Source of the DNA: Bartonella alsatica | GTDB taxonomy: Bacteria; Pseudomonadota; Alphaproteobacteria; Rhizobiales; Rhizobiaceae | Direction: 5' to 3' | NCBI RefSeq assembly: GCF_013388295.1 | Contig: NZ_CP058235.1 | Span: 186,001 to 250,000, forward strand | Length of the DNA stretch: 64,000 bases | Part shown: piece after piece, positions 41,410-53,077 of the stretch | Layout: every line of letters starts with the position of its first letter | Numbering within the stretch: the stretch's first letter is position 1 | The notes under the pieces: generated by a model | The model's database searches: none | Told to the model about the DNA's origin: nothing | Seen by the model: only the letters and a program-made list of their open reading frames with translations | Position numbers and translations under genes: made by a program

Positions 41410-41716
41410 TAATCAATTCTCCTGAACGCTTGGCAAAACGAACTTTATTACCTTCTGCATTCATACGAAAACCTACACGTGTAGGCTTACCATCTTTAGG
41501 ATCAGCAATCGCCAAATTAGATAAATGAATAGGAGCCTCTTTAGAGATAATTCCTGCTTCTTGCTTTTGTGTCTGACGTTGATGGCGTTTAATCATATTA
41601 ACACCACGAACAAAAGCCTTATTCTCCTTTGGATTCAGTTTAATTACCTCACCACTACTTCCTTTATCCTTACCGGATAAAACAACAACTTTATCACCTT
41701 TTCGAATCTTCTGCAT
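41402..41716 (-). CDS. rplX: 50S ribosomal protein L24
   Basis: A 104-residue L24, an assembly initiator of the large subunit. The KOW motif is [19 protein letters not shown], followed by [12 protein letters not shown]. Normal length. It lies between rplN and rplE and overlaps rplE. Confidence 0.97.
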   Translation of the reverse strand: MQKIRKGDKVVVLSGKDKGSSGEVIKLNPKENKAFVRGVNMIKRHQRQTQKQEAGIISKEAPIHLSNLAIADPKDGKPTRVGFRMNAEGNKVRFAKRSGELING

Positions 41717-41728
41717 AACATTTACTCC

Positions 41729-42097
41729 TTATAACACTTCAGGAGCGAGCGAGATGATCTTCATATGGTTTCTACCACGAAGCTCGCGAGGAACTGGTCC
41801 AAAGATACGTGTACCGATCGGCTCTTTTTTATTATCCACCAAAACAGCAGCATTACTATCAAAACGAATAACACTACCATCTGTGCGACGAATATCTTTA
41901 GCAGTACGAACAACTACAGCTTTCATCACATCACCTTTTTTAACACGACCGCGAGGAATAGCATCTTTGACCGAAACAACAATAATGTCACCGACTGAAG
42001 CATATTTCCGCTTTGAACCGCCCAATACTTTGATGCACATGACACGACGGGCACCAGAATTATCGGCAACATCGAGGTTTGTTTGCATCTGAATCAT
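41729..42097 (-). CDS. rplN: 50S ribosomal protein L14
   Basis: A 122-residue L14 that forms an intersubunit bridge with 16S rRNA. It starts [18 protein letters not shown] and ends with [15 protein letters not shown]. The open frame extends 16 codons further upstream, but AAGGTGG 6 bases before the ATG at 42097 and the family length support this start. Confidence 0.97.
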   Translation of the reverse strand: MIQMQTNLDVADNSGARRVMCIKVLGGSKRKYASVGDIIVVSVKDAIPRGRVKKGDVMKAVVVRTAKDIRRTDGSVIRFDSNAAVLVDNKKEPIGTRIFGPVPRELRGRNHMKIISLAPEVL

Positions 42098-42244
42098 AAC
42101 TGGCCACCTTCTCTTAACGCTTACATCCGGTCGTGTCTTTGACACATCCGGATTTGTCTGCCAAATAACGATAAAGCTATTGTTCTCAAATCTACCAATA
42201 GAAACAAAATCATTATTAAACTTTAAAACAATAAACTTACTTAA

Positions 42245-42484
42245 CTATGTTACACTGCCTTTAACAACAATCCAACGTTTATCTTTCGAAATTGGTCTAG
42301 ATTCCTGAATAGAAATTTGATCCCCAATCTTAAACTGATTATTCTCGTCATGCGCTTTATACTTTTTAGACTGCCGAACGGTTTTCTTGAGAAGTGGATG
42401 AGAATAACGACGCTCCACTTTAACAACCACAGTCTTATCACTTTTGTCGCTAACGACAACACCCTGCAAAATGCGTTTAGGCAT
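42245..42484 (-). CDS. rpsQ: 30S ribosomal protein S17
   Basis: A 79-residue S17, a primary 16S rRNA-binding protein. The start [21 protein letters not shown] and the motif [21 protein letters not shown] (in segments) identify it. The ATG at 42484 has AAGGAAA 6 bases upstream and overlaps the end of rpmC by 8 bases. A longer frame to 42511 exists but lies inside rpmC. Confidence 0.96.
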   Translation of the reverse strand: MPKRILQGVVVSDKSDKTVVVKVERRYSHPLLKKTVRQSKKYKAHDENNQFKIGDQISIQESRPISKDKRWIVVKGSVT

Positions 42485-42698
42485 CTCTGATTTCCTTAAA
42501 CTTACTTTCATTTATCTTCTGACGAAGAAAAGTTTTAACACGCGCAATATCACGGCGAACCTGCTTAACACGTGCAGTCTTTTCTAATTGGCCTGTTGCC
42601 TTTTGAAAGCGCAAATTAAACTGCTCTTTCTTTAACTTAGCCAATTCATCTTTCATTTGATCGAGCGTTTGCGCCCGTAATTCTGTGGCTCTCATCAC
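42477..42698 (-). CDS. rpmC: 50S ribosomal protein L29
   Basis: A 73-residue L29 at the peptide exit site, where SRP and trigger factor dock. The helical hairpin [20 protein letters not shown] and [14 protein letters not shown] is typical. It is several residues longer than the usual 63-66, with a C-terminal tail (SKFKEIRDA) that runs into the start of rpsQ, so the two genes overlap by 8 bases. Confidence 0.96.
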   Translation of the reverse strand: MMRATELRAQTLDQMKDELAKLKKEQFNLRFQKATGQLEKTARVKQVRRDIARVKTFLRQKINESKFKEIRDA

Positions 42699-42707
42699 TT
42701 AACCTTT

Positions 42708-43121
42708 TTATTCAGCGATACGCTGGATGAAACGTGTTTTCACAGGCAACTTTGCAGCACCCAACCTCAATGCTTCACGTGCTACATCTTCAGGAACTCC
42801 ATCAAGCTCAAACATGATACGCCCAGGAGCAACACGAGCAGCCCAATAATCTACACTTCCCTTACCCTTACCCATACGAACCTCCGTCGGCTTAGATGTA
42901 ACCGGAAGATCTGGAAAAATACGAATCCACACACGACCAGACCGTTTCATATAGCGCGTAATCGCACGACGCGCCGCTTCAATTTGGCGAGCAGTAATCC
43001 GCTCTGGCTCGACAGCCTTCAAACCGTAAGCACCGAAGTTTAAGTCTACCCCCCCCTTCGAAACACCACGAATACGGCCCTTGAACTGTTTACGGAACTT
43101 TGTGCGCTTTGGCTGCAACAT
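42708..43121 (-). CDS. rplP: 50S ribosomal protein L16
   Basis: A 137-residue L16, which contacts the A-site tRNA and matures the peptidyl-transferase region. It starts [16 protein letters not shown] and contains [18 protein letters not shown] and [17 protein letters not shown]. Normal length and place between rpsC and rpmC. Confidence 0.97.
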   Translation of the reverse strand: MLQPKRTKFRKQFKGRIRGVSKGGVDLNFGAYGLKAVEPERITARQIEAARRAITRYMKRSGRVWIRIFPDLPVTSKPTEVRMGKGKGSVDYWAARVAPGRIMFELDGVPEDVAREALRLGAAKLPVKTRFIQRIAE

Positions 43122-43157
43122 TGCTCTCTACTCCAAACTTTAACCTAATCATAAAAA

Positions 43158-43868
43158 CTAAGCGCTTTCACGGCGACGCCCTGACGAAGAACCGGAATGA
43201 TCAGCTTCCGTAGCGCGACGTTCCGAAGCCATCGGATCATGTTCGAGAATCTCACCCTTAAAAACCCAAACCTTAACACCACAAATACCATAAGCAGTCT
43301 TAGCTTCCGCTGTACCGTAATCAACATCAGAACGCAACGTATGAAGTGGAACACGACCTTCACGATACCATTCCATACGAGCAATTTCAGCACCACCAAG
43401 ACGACCAGAACAGTTAATACGAATTCCCTCTGCCCCAAGACGCATAGCAGATTGAACTGCTCGCTTCATCGCACGCCGAAAAGCAACACGGCGCTCTAAC
43501 TGCTGTGCAATTGACTGCGCAATAATTGTAGCATCAATTTCCGGCTTACGAATCTCCACAATATTCAGTGAAGTCTCAGCATTTGTCATTTCCGAAAGTT
43601 TACGACGCAACTTCTCGATATCAGCACCTTTTTTACCAATAATCAAACCGGGACGCGCTGAATGAATCGTTATACGACACTTCTTATGGGGACGCTCAAT
43701 GACAACCTTTGAAATAGCTGCTTGCTTCAACTCTTCAAGAACATACAAACGAATTCTTAAATCCTCATGAAGAAGACGCCCATATTCACCACTATCAGCA
43801 TACCAACGGGAATCCCAGGTCCGATTAACTCCAAGACGAAGTCCTATTGGATTGATCTTCTGACCCAT
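43158..43868 (-). CDS. rpsC: 30S ribosomal protein S3
   Basis: A 236-residue S3 with an N-terminal KH domain ([24 protein letters not shown] loop IGKK) at the mRNA entrance channel. The C-terminal domain includes [20 protein letters not shown]. It starts [20 protein letters not shown]. It overlaps rplV by one base. Confidence 0.97.
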   Translation of the reverse strand: MGQKINPIGLRLGVNRTWDSRWYADSGEYGRLLHEDLRIRLYVLEELKQAAISKVVIERPHKKCRITIHSARPGLIIGKKGADIEKLRRKLSEMTNAETSLNIVEIRKPEIDATIIAQSIAQQLERRVAFRRAMKRAVQSAMRLGAEGIRINCSGRLGGAEIARMEWYREGRVPLHTLRSDVDYGTAEAKTAYGICGVKVWVFKGEILEHDPMASERRATEADHSGSSSGRRRESA

Positions 43869-44257
43869 TATGCGGCCTCCACTTTCTCGGTAACTTCACG
43901 AACAATAATAGTAAGATGCGAAAACGGACGTTCAATCCGACTTGCACGTCCACGACCGCGAACATGAAAACGTTTCATCACTATCGACTTACCGACATAA
44001 GCTTCTGCAACAATGAGCGAATCAATATCAAGATCATGGTTATTTTCTGCATTTGCAATCGCTGATTCAAGAGTCTTTTTCACAGTCCCAGCAATACGTT
44101 TACGTGAAAAATTTAAATCAGCTAATGCCACATTAACTTTCTTACCACGAATCATCGCAGCTACCAAATTAAGTTTCTGTGGACTAACACGAATCGTCCG
44201 CGCAACAGCTTTCGCCTCATTATCTTTAAGCTGGCGCGGAACTTTAGCTTTTCCCAT
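43868..44257 (-). CDS. rplV: 50S ribosomal protein L22
   Basis: A 129-residue L22 whose extended loop lines the exit tunnel. Key segments: [18 protein letters not shown] and the loop [20 protein letters not shown], with no deletion of the kind that gives macrolide resistance. Placed between rpsS and rpsC. Confidence 0.97.
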   Translation of the reverse strand: MGKAKVPRQLKDNEAKAVARTIRVSPQKLNLVAAMIRGKKVNVALADLNFSRKRIAGTVKKTLESAIANAENNHDLDIDSLIVAEAYVGKSIVMKRFHVRGRGRASRIERPFSHLTIIVREVTEKVEAA

Positions 44258-44259
44258 TC

Positions 44260-44538
44260 CTATTTCCTCTTCGCTTTCTTATCTGCACCATGCCCATAAT
44301 AAGTCCGGGTGGGAGCAAACTCACCAAACTTATGCCCAACCATCTCTTCAGAAACAGAAACAGGAATATGCTTATTGCCGTTGTAAACACCAAAAGTCAA
44401 ACCAACAAATTGTGGTAAAATAGTAGAGCGACGACTCCATATTTTTATAACTTCATTGCGCCCACTCGCACGGACCTTCTCTGCTTTTTCAAGAAGATAG
44501 CCGTCAACAAACGGACCTTTCCACACTGAACGAACCAC
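44260..44538 (-). CDS. rpsS: 30S ribosomal protein S19
   Basis: A 92-residue S19 in the small-subunit head near the A site. It starts [20 protein letters not shown] and carries the conserved [20 protein letters not shown]. Only 2 bases separate it from rplV. Confidence 0.97.
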   Translation of the reverse strand: MVRSVWKGPFVDGYLLEKAEKVRASGRNEVIKIWSRRSTILPQFVGLTFGVYNGNKHIPVSVSEEMVGHKFGEFAPTRTYYGHGADKKAKRK

Positions 44539-44553
44539 TTCAGACTACCTTTC

Positions 44554-45387
44554 TCATTTCTTGCGCTGATGACGCGTACGCATAATAAACTTATCGGTGG
44601 CTTTATTGGAGCGCGTACGCTTACCCTTCGTAGGTTTACCCCAAGGAGACACTGGATGACGCCCCCCCGATGTACGTCCCTCACCACCACCATGTGGATG
44701 ATCAACTGGGTTCATAGCAACGCCACGAACATGCGGACGCTTACCACGCCAACGTGACCGACCTGCCTTACCATCATTAATATTCCCATGATCAGGATTT
44801 GAAACAGCACCAACGGTTGCAAAACAACTGCTAGACACCAAACGCTGCTCTCCGGAATTAAGACGAAGAATAGCCATTCCTTGATCTCGTCCAACCAACT
44901 GTGCATAAGTACCAGCTGAACGCGCAATCTGACCACCCTTTCCAGGTTTTATTTCAACATTATGAATAATCGTACCCACCGGCATATTACCGAGCGGCAT
45001 AGCATTTCCTGGTTTAACATCAACATTTGAACCAGCTATTATAGAATCGCCAACATCAAGACGTTGTGGCGCAATAATATAACTCAATTGCCCATCCTCA
45101 TAGCGAATTAGTGCAATAAAAGCAGTGCGATTTGGATCATATTCCAAACGCTCAACTTTCGCAAAAACATTGCGCTTAAGACGCTTAAAATCAACAAACC
45201 GATAGCTACGCTTATGACCACCACCCTGAAACCGAGCAGTAACACGACCATGATTATTACGCCCACCTTTTGATGACAAACCTTCAGTCAGTGTTTTTAC
45301 AGATTTCCCCTTATAAAGACATGAACGATCTACAATAACAAGCTGACGCTGCCCCGACGTAGTTGGATTAAACTGCTTAAGTGCCAT
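44554..45387 (-). CDS. rplB: 50S ribosomal protein L2
   Basis: A 277-residue L2, essential for subunit association and peptidyl-transferase activity. The conserved C-terminal region [21 protein letters not shown] contains the key His residues. The N-terminal half includes [20 protein letters not shown]. Full length, between rplW and rpsS. Confidence 0.97.
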   Translation of the reverse strand: MALKQFNPTTSGQRQLVIVDRSCLYKGKSVKTLTEGLSSKGGRNNHGRVTARFQGGGHKRSYRFVDFKRLKRNVFAKVERLEYDPNRTAFIALIRYEDGQLSYIIAPQRLDVGDSIIAGSNVDVKPGNAMPLGNMPVGTIIHNVEIKPGKGGQIARSAGTYAQLVGRDQGMAILRLNSGEQRLVSSSCFATVGAVSNPDHGNINDGKAGRSRWRGKRPHVRGVAMNPVDHPHGGGEGRTSGGRHPVSPWGKPTKGKRTRSNKATDKFIMRTRHQRKK

Positions 45388-45407
45388 TATTTTATCTCCG
45401 AGCCTCT

Positions 45408-45701
45408 TTAAAGACCTGTCGAAACATCGATAGACTGACCACTCGCCAGTGTCACGATCGCTTTCTTGACATCACTCTGCCGACCAACAATACCCTTAAA
45501 ACGCTTCACTTTGCCCTTACGGACTAACGTGTTAACTGCTTTCACTTTTACACTAAAAAGCGCTTCAACAGCAGCTTTAATTTCAGGTTTCGTCGCTCTC
45601 GGCGCAACATTAAAAGCAACTTGATTATATTCAGAAATCATAGTCGATTTTTCAGTAATAACTGGACTAATAATTATATCATAATGCCGAAGATCTATCA
45701 T
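45408..45701 (-). CDS. rplW: 50S ribosomal protein L23
   Basis: A 97-residue L23 at the exit-tunnel rim, docking site for trigger factor. Conserved [21 protein letters not shown] and [16 protein letters not shown]. Its ATG overlaps the end of rplD by 4 bases, so translation is probably coupled. Confidence 0.96.
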   Translation of the reverse strand: MIDLRHYDIIISPVITEKSTMISEYNQVAFNVAPRATKPEIKAAVEALFSVKVKAVNTLVRKGKVKRFKGIVGRQSDVKKAIVTLASGQSIDVSTGL

Positions 45702-46318
45702 TTAAAACGCTCCTCAAGAGCCTCGACAGCTGCTTTTGATAAAACAAGTTTGCTGCGACGCAAAATATCATAAACATTAATACCTTGAATTGGTAAAATA
45801 TCAATATTAGGAATATTCGATGCTGCTCTAGAAAAATTAATATCAATATCTCTACCACCAATTAAGAGAGCATTATTGAATCCAAGCTTAGAAAAACAAG
45901 AAACAAGCACCTTGGTTTTAACATCCTTAATGCTCATCTCATCAACTACAATTAAATTCTTTTCCTTTAATTTCGCTGATAAAGCAAAACGCAACCCAAG
46001 TGCACGAATTTTTTTAGGAAGATCATGCGTATGACTACGAACCACTGGACCATGTGCTTTACCACCACCACGAAACTGTGGCGCACGAGCAGAGGAGTGT
46101 CGAGCACGTCCTGTTCCTTTTTGTTTAAACATCTTTGCCCCTGTTCGTGATACATCAGATCGCCCCTGAGATTGATGAGTCCCTTGCTGACGATGTGCAA
46201 GTTGCCAACGAACAACACGTTGTAGAATATCCTCACGTGGAACAAGACCAAAAATAGCATCAGAAACTTTCAACTTACCAGCTTCATCCCCATCAAGGGT
46301 TTTAATTACAAGATCCAT
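45698..46318 (-). CDS. rplD: 50S ribosomal protein L4
   Basis: A 206-residue L4, whose long loop reaches the exit tunnel and which in some bacteria represses the S10 operon. The loop motif [20 protein letters not shown] is intact. It shares its first base with the last base of the rplC stop codon. Confidence 0.97.
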   Translation of the reverse strand: MDLVIKTLDGDEAGKLKVSDAIFGLVPREDILQRVVRWQLAHRQQGTHQSQGRSDVSRTGAKMFKQKGTGRARHSSARAPQFRGGGKAHGPVVRSHTHDLPKKIRALGLRFALSAKLKEKNLIVVDEMSIKDVKTKVLVSCFSKLGFNNALLIGGRDIDINFSRAASNIPNIDILPIQGINVYDILRRSKLVLSKAAVEALEERFK

Positions 46319-47058
46319 TACACGGCTCCCTCAGATTCAGAGGTCTCCATCATCGGAGTAATCATTTCCGCTTTCTCCTTTGCAAGATGGCGAATACCAG
46401 CAGGCTTCGGTACATTATCAGGAAGAGGTTTTTTTACAGCATCCCGCACCAAAATCCAAGCACCTTTAGAGCCAGAAACAGAACCACGTACTAAAATCAA
46501 ACCACGTTCAATATCTGTAGAAACGATCTCAATATTCTGCGTGGTTACACGCACCTGCCCCATATGGCCAGCCATCTTCTTCCCTTTAAACACTTTACCT
46601 GGATCTTGACATTGCCCTGTCGAACCATGCGCACGATGTGTAATTGAATTACCATGTGAAGCACGATGACCACCAAAATTATGACGCTTCATAACACCAG
46701 CAAAACCCTTACCGATACTCGTACCTGTCACATCAACCCTCTGCCCTGGAACAAAATGCTCCACTGTAATCTCAGTACCAACATCAAGAAGATTATCGGG
46801 ACTCACACGAAATTCTGCCATTTTAGCCTTCGGTTCAACAGAAGCTTTAGCAAAATGCCCACGAAGCGGTCGCGAAGTATTTTTTATTTTAGCAAATCCT
46901 ACACCTAACTGAACAGCAGTATAACCATTCTTTTCAACTGTACGCTGAGCCACAACTTGACAATTCTCCAAACGAAGTACTGTTACTGGCACATGCTCAC
47001 CAGCTTTATTATAAATACGGGTCATGCCCAACTTCTGTGCTATTACACCTGAACGCAT
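46318..47058 (-). CDS. rplC: 50S ribosomal protein L3
   Basis: A 246-residue L3 near the peptidyl-transferase centre. It starts [16 protein letters not shown] and carries the conserved loop [21 protein letters not shown] longer frame opens at 47082, but AAGGA precedes the ATG at 47058 and the family start fits there. The C-terminal tail ([12 protein letters not shown]) is acidic and variable. Confidence 0.96.
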   Translation of the reverse strand: MRSGVIAQKLGMTRIYNKAGEHVPVTVLRLENCQVVAQRTVEKNGYTAVQLGVGFAKIKNTSRPLRGHFAKASVEPKAKMAEFRVSPDNLLDVGTEITVEHFVPGQRVDVTGTSIGKGFAGVMKRHNFGGHRASHGNSITHRAHGSTGQCQDPGKVFKGKKMAGHMGQVRVTTQNIEIVSTDIERGLILVRGSVSGSKGAWILVRDAVKKPLPDNVPKPAGIRHLAKEKAEMITPMMETSESEGAV

Positions 47059-47085
47059 CGGGTCTGTTCCTTCTGTCCTCAAACC

Positions 47086-47394
47086 TCAGAGCTTAATTTC
47101 TACATCAACACCAGCAGAAAGATCGAGTTTCATAAGAGCATCTACTGTTTGCGGTGTTGGATCAACAATATCAAGAAGACGTTTATGTGTACGCATTTCA
47201 AACTGCTCACGGCTCTTCTTATCAATGTGTGGTCCACGATTGACCGTAAACTTCTCAATCCGCGTTGGAAGTGGAATAGGACCACGGACATTTGCACCAG
47301 TACGCTTAGCAGTCGACACGATTTCACGTGTCGATGCATCAAGAATTCTGTGGTCAAACGCTTTCAAGCGAATGCGGATATTTTGATTGTTCAT
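47086..47394 (-). CDS. rpsJ: 30S ribosomal protein S10
   Basis: A 102-residue S10, first gene of the S10 operon and also NusE in antitermination. It starts [19 protein letters not shown] and contains [20 protein letters not shown]. It follows tuf by 65 bases, so the str and S10 operons are contiguous here. Confidence 0.97.
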   Translation of the reverse strand: MNNQNIRIRLKAFDHRILDASTREIVSTAKRTGANVRGPIPLPTRIEKFTVNRGPHIDKKSREQFEMRTHKRLLDIVDPTPQTVDALMKLDLSAGVDVEIKL

Positions 47395-47459
47395 GCTCTT
47401 TTATTTCCCTGTCATGCAAAACACCTTTAACAGCAAAGGCACTTTTCACTAACCTTTAT

Positions 47460-48635
47460 TTACTCAATGATCTTAGAAACGATACCTGCACCAACAGTAC
47501 GACCACCTTCACGAATAGCGAAGCGAAGCTTCTCTTCCATTGCAATCGGAACAATCAAAGAGACATCCATCGCAACATTATCACCAGGCATAACCATCTC
47601 CGTTCCTTCTGGAAGTGTAACAATTCCCGTCACATCCGTAGTACGGAAATAAAACTGAGGTCGATAATTCGTGAAAAATGGAGTATGACGCCCTCCTTCA
47701 TCTTTTGTTAAAATGTAGGCCTCTGCTTTAAATCTTGTATGAGGAGTAACCGAACCAGGCTTTGCCAAAACCTGTCCACGCTCAACCCCTTCACGATCAA
47801 CCCCACGAAGCAGTGCTCCAATATTATCTCCTGCTTGACCTTGATCTAAAAGCTTGCGGAACATTTCAACACCTGTAACCGTCGTCTTAGAAGTCGGACG
47901 TATGCCAATAATCTCGATTTCCTCACCAACCTTAATAACACCACGCTCAACACGACCTGTTACAACCGTCCCACGGCCTGAAATTGAAAAAACATCTTCT
48001 ATCGGCATTAAAAATGGCTGATCAACTGGTCGCTCAGGTGTCGGTATATAATTATCAACTTCACTCATCAAAAGACGAACTGCATCTTCCCCAATGCTTT
48101 TATCTTTATCTTCAAGAGCTGCTAACGCAGAACCTTTTACTATCGGTATATCGTCTCCGGGAAAGTCATATTTTGACAATAGCTCACGCACTTCAAGCTC
48201 AACAAGCTCCAAAAGCTCAGCATCATCAACTTGATCAACCTTATTAAGAAAAACAACAATCGCCGGAACACCTACCTGACGTGCTAGCAAAATATGTTCA
48301 CGTGTCTGAGGCATCGGACCATCAGCAGCAGAAACAACCAAAATCGCTCCATCCATCTGCGCTGCTCCTGTGATCATGTTTTTTACATAATCCGCGTGCC
48401 CAGGGCAATCAACATGTGCATAGTGCCGTTTCTCTGTTTCATACTCAACATGCGCTGTAGAAATGGTAATTCCGCGTGCACGTTCCTCTGGTGCAGCATC
48501 AATTTGGTCATACGCTTTAAATTCACCAAAATATTTCGTAATCGCTGCTGTCAACGAGGTCTTCCCATGATCAACGTGACCTATCGTTCCTATATTAACA
48601 TGCGGCTTCGTACGTTCAAATTTGCTCTTTGCCAT
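47460..48635 (-). CDS. tuf: Elongation factor Tu
   Basis: A 391-residue GTPase that delivers aminoacyl-tRNA to the ribosome. G motifs: GHVDHGKT (G1), [12 protein letters not shown] (G3) and NKVD (G4). Domains 2 and 3 follow, ending [15 protein letters not shown]. The frame opens 8 codons earlier at 48659, but the ATG at 48635 with GGAGAG upstream gives the family start [14 protein letters not shown]. Many relatives carry a second tuf elsewhere; only this copy is in the window. Confidence 0.97.
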   Translation of the reverse strand: MAKSKFERTKPHVNIGTIGHVDHGKTSLTAAITKYFGEFKAYDQIDAAPEERARGITISTAHVEYETEKRHYAHVDCPGHADYVKNMITGAAQMDGAILVVSAADGPMPQTREHILLARQVGVPAIVVFLNKVDQVDDAELLELVELEVRELLSKYDFPGDDIPIVKGSALAALEDKDKSIGEDAVRLLMSEVDNYIPTPERPVDQPFLMPIEDVFSISGRGTVVTGRVERGVIKVGEEIEIIGIRPTSKTTVTGVEMFRKLLDQGQAGDNIGALLRGVDREGVERGQVLAKPGSVTPHTRFKAEAYILTKDEGGRHTPFFTNYRPQFYFRTTDVTGIVTLPEGTEMVMPGDNVAMDVSLIVPIAMEEKLRFAIREGGRTVGAGIVSKIIE

Positions 48636-48693
48636 TTGAGCTCTCCATTTTCCATCCAAGTCAAGGACTAAGTTAAAATTAATGACTTAAAAA

Positions 48694-50778
48694 TCATGCG
48701 TATTTTTTCTGAATCTCCAAAGCAACAGCCGAAGGGACAGGTTCGTAATGATCAAACTGCATTGTATATTGCGCACGCCCTTGACTCATCGAACGAAGAT
48801 TATTTACATAACCAAACATGTTCGCCAAAGGAACCATTGCATTCACAACTGTAGCAATACCACGAGTCTCAGTTCCTGAAATTTGACCACGACGAGAATT
48901 TAGATCACCAATGACATCACCAACATAATCTTCTGGAGTCACAACCTCTACCTTCATAATTGGCTCGAGAAGCTGTGCACCAGCCTTCTTTGCTCCATCA
49001 CGAAAAGCTGCACGAGCAGCAATTTCAAAAGCCAAAACGGAAGAATCAACATCGTGATAACCACCATCGATCAGAGTAGCCTTTACACCAAGCATAGGAA
49101 ACCCTGCAAGAGGCCCTGATCCCATAACACTTTCAATCCCTTTTTGAACACCAGGGATATATTCTTTGGGAACAGCACCTCCAACAACTTTCGACTCAAA
49201 AACAAAATCATCGCCCTCGTGAGGTTCAAAAATAATCTTTACACGAGCAAACTGTCCCGCACCACCAGATTGCTTCTTATGCGTATAATCAATTTCTGCC
49301 ATTTTGGTAATCGTTTCACGATAAGCAACTTGAGGCTGCCCAATATTTGCCTCAACTTTAAACTCACGCCGCATACGATCAACAATAATATCAAGATGGA
49401 GCTCACCCATTCCAGCTATAATAGTTTGCCCTGATTCCTCATCAGATTTTACACGGAATGAAGGATCTTCAGCAGCTAAACGATTCAGTGCAATACCCAT
49501 CTTTTCCTGATCTGCTTTCGTTTTGGGCTCAATAGCAATCTCAATAACAGGCTCTGGAAAATCCATCCGTTCCAAAATAATAGGCTTTAGAGGATCACAA
49601 AGAGTATCACCTGTTGTCGTTTCTTTAAGCCCTGCAAGAGCAACAATATCACCAGCAAATGCTTCCTCAATATCCTCACGAGAATTTGAATGCATTTGAA
49701 GCATACGGCCCAGGCGCTCCCTTTTCCTCTTCACAGTATTTTCTAGAGAAACACCCTTCTGAACCTTACCAGAATAAACACGACAGAAAGTTAATGACCC
49801 AACAAAAGGATCATTCATAATCTTAAAAGCAAGCATGGAAAGCGGAGCATCATCCGAAGATTCGCGCGTTGTCTCAGATTCAGTCTTCACATCTATACCA
49901 CTAATGGCCGGAACATCAACCGGAGAAGGAAGATAAGAAACAACAGCATCCAAAAGTGGCTGAACACCCTTATTTTTAAAAGCTGTCCCACAAAGAACCG
50001 GATGAAACTGAACCTCTATTGTCCCCTTACGGATCAGAGCAATAAGCTGTTCATTAGTCGGCATAACACCTTCTAAATAAGCCTCTGTCGCAGATTCCTC
50101 GACCTCAACTGCCATCTCAATTAATTTTTCACGATATTCTTCCGCCTTCTCCTTCAAATCGGAGGGAATCTCACTAACTACCGCTGAAGCACCGATGGAA
50201 CCATCCCATTTCAATGCCTTCATCTCAACAAGATCAATGACACCTTCGAAATCATTTTCAGCACCGATTGGTAACTGCAAAACAAGCGCTTTAGCCCCTA
50301 ACCGAGAACCAACCATTTCTACACTACGATAAAAATCAGCACCGATCTTATCCATCTTATTAACAAAAACCATGCGTGGCACACGATATTTCTCAGCCTG
50401 CCTCCAAACAGTTTCCGTCTGAGGCTCAACACCAGCATTTGCATCCAATAAAGCTATCGCCCCATCAAGAACACGCAAAGAACGCTCAACCTCAATAGTA
50501 AAATCAACGTGCCCTGGTGTATCAATGATATTAAAACGCCGTTTACGTCCATCACGCCCTTCCCAAAAAGTCGTCGTCGCAGCAGATGTAATCGTAATAC
50601 CACGCTCTTGCTCTTGCTCCATCCAATCCATCGTAGAAGCACCATCATGAGTTTCACCAATTTTATGATTCTTACCCGTATAGAACAAAATACGCTCAGT
50701 CATCGTGGTCTTACCAGCATCAATATGCGCCATAATACCAAAATTACGATAGTCTTCAATTTTATATTCGCGAGCCAT
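48694..50778 (-). CDS. fusA: Elongation factor G
   Basis: A 694-residue translocase GTPase. G1 [10 protein letters not shown]3 DTPGHVDFT and G4 [10 protein letters not shown] are intact, followed by domains II-V (e.g. [21 protein letters not shown] and [14 protein letters not shown] in domains IV-V). It drives tRNA-mRNA translocation and ribosome recycling. It lies between rpsG and tuf in the str operon. Confidence 0.97.
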   Translation of the reverse strand: MAREYKIEDYRNFGIMAHIDAGKTTMTERILFYTGKNHKIGETHDGASTMDWMEQEQERGITITSAATTTFWEGRDGRKRRFNIIDTPGHVDFTIEVERSLRVLDGAIALLDANAGVEPQTETVWRQAEKYRVPRMVFVNKMDKIGADFYRSVEMVGSRLGAKALVLQLPIGAENDFEGVIDLVEMKALKWDGSIGASAVVSEIPSDLKEKAEEYREKLIEMAVEVEESATEAYLEGVMPTNEQLIALIRKGTIEVQFHPVLCGTAFKNKGVQPLLDAVVSYLPSPVDVPAISGIDVKTESETTRESSDDAPLSMLAFKIMNDPFVGSLTFCRVYSGKVQKGVSLENTVKRKRERLGRMLQMHSNSREDIEEAFAGDIVALAGLKETTTGDTLCDPLKPIILERMDFPEPVIEIAIEPKTKADQEKMGIALNRLAAEDPSFRVKSDEESGQTIIAGMGELHLDIIVDRMRREFKVEANIGQPQVAYRETITKMAEIDYTHKKQSGGAGQFARVKIIFEPHEGDDFVFESKVVGGAVPKEYIPGVQKGIESVMGSGPLAGFPMLGVKATLIDGGYHDVDSSVLAFEIAARAAFRDGAKKAGAQLLEPIMKVEVVTPEDYVGDVIGDLNSRRGQISGTETRGIATVVNAMVPLANMFGYVNNLRSMSQGRAQYTMQFDHYEPVPSAVALEIQKKYA

Positions 50779-50805
50779 TACATTTGCCTTAAGTCTTAAA
50801 CATAC

Positions 50806-51276
50806 CTACCAGCGATAATGAGAGAATGCACGATTAGCTTCAGCCATACGATGGACATCCTCACGCTTCTTTACTGCAGAACCACGATTATTAGCCGCAT
50901 CCATCAATTCACCAGAAAGACGATCAATCATTGTTGCTTCATTCCGCCCACGTGCCGCTGAAATTAACCAACGAATAGCAAGAGCCTGACGACGACCAGG
51001 GCGAACATCAATTGGAACCTGATAAGTAGCACCACCAACACGACGAGAACGGACCTCAATATGAGGAGCGACATTTTCTAACGCTTGATGAAACAGAGCC
51101 ACAGGATCTATTTTCACTTTCTTCTCCACCACCTCAAGCGCACCATAGACAATACGCTCAGCAACTGACTTTTTACCATCAAACATAATGGCATTCATAA
51201 ATTTCGTAATAACCAAATCACCAAATTTAGGATCCGGATTAATTTCACGTTTTTCTGCTCTATGGCGACGGGACAT
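50806..51276 (-). CDS. rpsG: 30S ribosomal protein S7
   Basis: A 156-residue S7, head assembly initiator and E-site contact. It starts [20 protein letters not shown] and contains [20 protein letters not shown]. The C-terminal RAFSHYRW is typical of alphaproteobacteria. It follows rpsL by 18 bases. Confidence 0.97.
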   Translation of the reverse strand: MSRRHRAEKREINPDPKFGDLVITKFMNAIMFDGKKSVAERIVYGALEVVEKKVKIDPVALFHQALENVAPHIEVRSRRVGGATYQVPIDVRPGRRQALAIRWLISAARGRNEATMIDRLSGELMDAANNRGSAVKKREDVHRMAEANRAFSHYRW

Positions 51277-51294
51277 GGGCTTTGTCTCTCAATA

Positions 51295-51666
51295 TTATTT
51301 TGGACGCTTTGCGCCATACTTTGAACGGCGCTGTTTACGATTCTTGACACCCTGCGTATCAAGCAAACCACGAATAATGTGATAGCGAACTCCTGGCAAA
51401 TCTTTCACACGACCACCCCTAATCATTACAACAGAGTGCTCTTGAAGATTATGCCCCTCTCCAGGAATATAACCAATCACCTCGAATCCATTTGTTAAAC
51501 GGACTTTAGCAACTTTCCGAAGCGCAGAATTGGGTTTCTTGGGTGTCGTTGTATAGACACGCGTACAAACACCACGCTTCTGTGGATTCGATTGAAGTGC
51601 AGGAACCTTATTGCGCTTAACTGGCACAACACGCGGCTTGCGAATCAACTGGTTTACGGTAGGCAT
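51295..51666 (-). CDS. rpsL: 30S ribosomal protein S12
   Basis: A 123-residue S12 of the decoding site. The streptomycin-sensitive residues are wild type: the lysine in [18 protein letters not shown] (E. coli Lys42 region) and the lysine in [14 protein letters not shown] (Lys87 region). It starts [12 protein letters not shown] and is the first gene of the str operon, with GAGGAAGG upstream. Confidence 0.97.
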   Translation of the reverse strand: MPTVNQLIRKPRVVPVKRNKVPALQSNPQKRGVCTRVYTTTPKKPNSALRKVAKVRLTNGFEVIGYIPGEGHNLQEHSVVMIRGGRVKDLPGVRYHIIRGLLDTQGVKNRKQRRSKYGAKRPK

Positions 51667-51725
51667 GTAACCTTCCTCTTTTTGATTTTCTTCTCACCCT
51701 TTTGGGCTTTTTCTATTTCATCTAT

Positions 51726-51798
51726 TCCGATAAAATCGGAGCAAATACTTAAACTCACACACAAAATCGGGCAGCACTGCGAAAACAGCTTACCCGAT
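51726..51798 (-). promoter_or_regulatory. Structured leader upstream of rpsL
   Basis: Two hairpins lie in the expected untranslated leader of the str operon. One pairs ATCGGG and CCCGAT (51766-51771 with 51793-51798) around 21 bases. The second is TCCGAT-AAA-ATCGGA (51726-51740). The two share the core ATCGG/CCGAT, so their arms can also pair with each other and form alternative folds, as in attenuators. No T-run follows. Regulatory role is inferred only. Confidence 0.4.
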
Positions 51799-51928
51799 TA
51801 CAAGCAGAGAAGGCAATAGCCTTTTGCACTAGCATTTGCTTTTAATCTTTAAAACAAAACCCGTTTGAATGACCCTTTGGATGAACACTCAAAACCGCTT
51901 ATCATTCTCACATCGGTTATAGTACTTT

Positions 51929-51957
51929 CTAATAGCGAGAACACATACATTCGTCAA
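51929..51957 (-). promoter_or_regulatory. Candidate promoter of the str/ribosomal superoperon
   Basis: On the minus strand TTGACG (51957-51952) and TATTAG (51934-51929) are 17 bases apart, a close match to a housekeeping promoter. It would give a leader of about 255 bases before rpsL. No other pair of equal quality is seen in the 490-base spacer to xthA (51667-52155), which otherwise holds the leader hairpins and the xthA upstream region. Confidence 0.5.
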
Positions 51958-52155
51958 GAACTAAACATCAGAAAGTTTTTAAAAATGAAAATAAATTAAT
52001 CATACACTTTGAATTTGGCTTTTACAGAAGTTCTTGATAAATGAAATCCTCATAGTAATATCTCTAACCATAATATAATATTGTGGATATGTCTAATATG
52101 TCTATAAGAATACTTGAACGCAGCAATTTAACCAATTGCACAGGTGATATTTAAG

Positions 52156-52947
52156 ATGAATACCATGAAAATAGTAACTTGGAATATTGCTGGAATAAAA
52201 GCAAGACATGAAACATTATACCAATGGCTACAGCAAAACCAGCCCGACGTAGTCTGTCTACAAGAAACTAAAAGTACTGATGAAAATTTTCCACGCAATG
52301 CAATTGAAGGATTAGGTTATCACATAGAAACACACGGACAAAAAAATTTTAATGGCGTTGCGATTCTCTCTAAAAAAACACCTGATGAAGTTGTCCGAGG
52401 ATTACCAGGCAATGATAATGATGAACAAACACGCTACATTGAAGCCGTTTATTCAACAAATAAAGGTGTTATCCGTATTGCATCCTTCTATTTGCCGAAT
52501 GGAAACCCTGTAAAAAGCGAAAGATATCTTTATAAAATGGAATGGATGGAAAGATTGTATGCACATGCAAAATTATTGCTTACATACGAAGAACCTCTTA
52601 TCCTAGCTGGTGATTATAATGTCATTCCCACCCCATTAGATGCAAAAAATCCTCAAGAGTGGAGTCATAATGCCTTATTTCTTCCACAAATAAGACAGGC
52701 ATTCCAACGTATTATCTATTTAGGTTTTTATGACGCTATTCGTAACGTCACAGAAGCCCCCTCATACAGCTTCTGGGATTTTCAAGCTAATGCGTGGCGC
52801 AAAAATAATGGGATTCGTATTGACCACTTACTATTATCACCAGAAGCTGTCGATCAACTTATTTGCGCTTATAGCCAAACAGAAGTAAGAGGATATAAAA
52901 AACCATCGGATCATACTCCCGTTTGGGCTCACCTTAATTCCAATTAA
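52156..52947 (+). CDS. xthA: Exodeoxyribonuclease III (AP endonuclease)
   Basis: A 263-residue Mg-dependent nuclease of the exonuclease III family that cleaves abasic sites in base-excision repair. Active-site motifs: TWNIAGIKAR (Asn), CLQETKSTD (catalytic Glu), LAGDYNVIPTPLDAKNP (Asp/Asn) and the terminal SDHTPVWAHL (Asp-His). The common NINGIRAR is NIAGIKAR here. The frame is open from GTG 52144; I chose ATG 52156, with AGGTG about 9 bases upstream, while ATG 52165 is also possible. Confidence 0.94.
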   Translation: MNTMKIVTWNIAGIKARHETLYQWLQQNQPDVVCLQETKSTDENFPRNAIEGLGYHIETHGQKNFNGVAILSKKTPDEVVRGLPGNDNDEQTRYIEAVYSTNKGVIRIASFYLPNGNPVKSERYLYKMEWMERLYAHAKLLLTYEEPLILAGDYNVIPTPLDAKNPQEWSHNALFLPQIRQAFQRIIYLGFYDAIRNVTEAPSYSFWDFQANAWRKNNGIRIDHLLLSPEAVDQLICAYSQTEVRGYKKPSDHTPVWAHLNSN

Positions 52948-53077
52948 GAATAAAGTACTTGGACTTTAATTAAAATAAAAAATATCCCAACTAGAATATA
53001 AATGTGCTAAACGGTACGTGACGATATATCTCAAGCTAAAAATAAAAACGAAAAATTGTAAATGAATGGAGGACATA

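Noticed and set aside
33500..51700. Many long frames opposite or within ribosomal protein genes
   Set aside because: They are shadows in other frames of strongly conserved genes.
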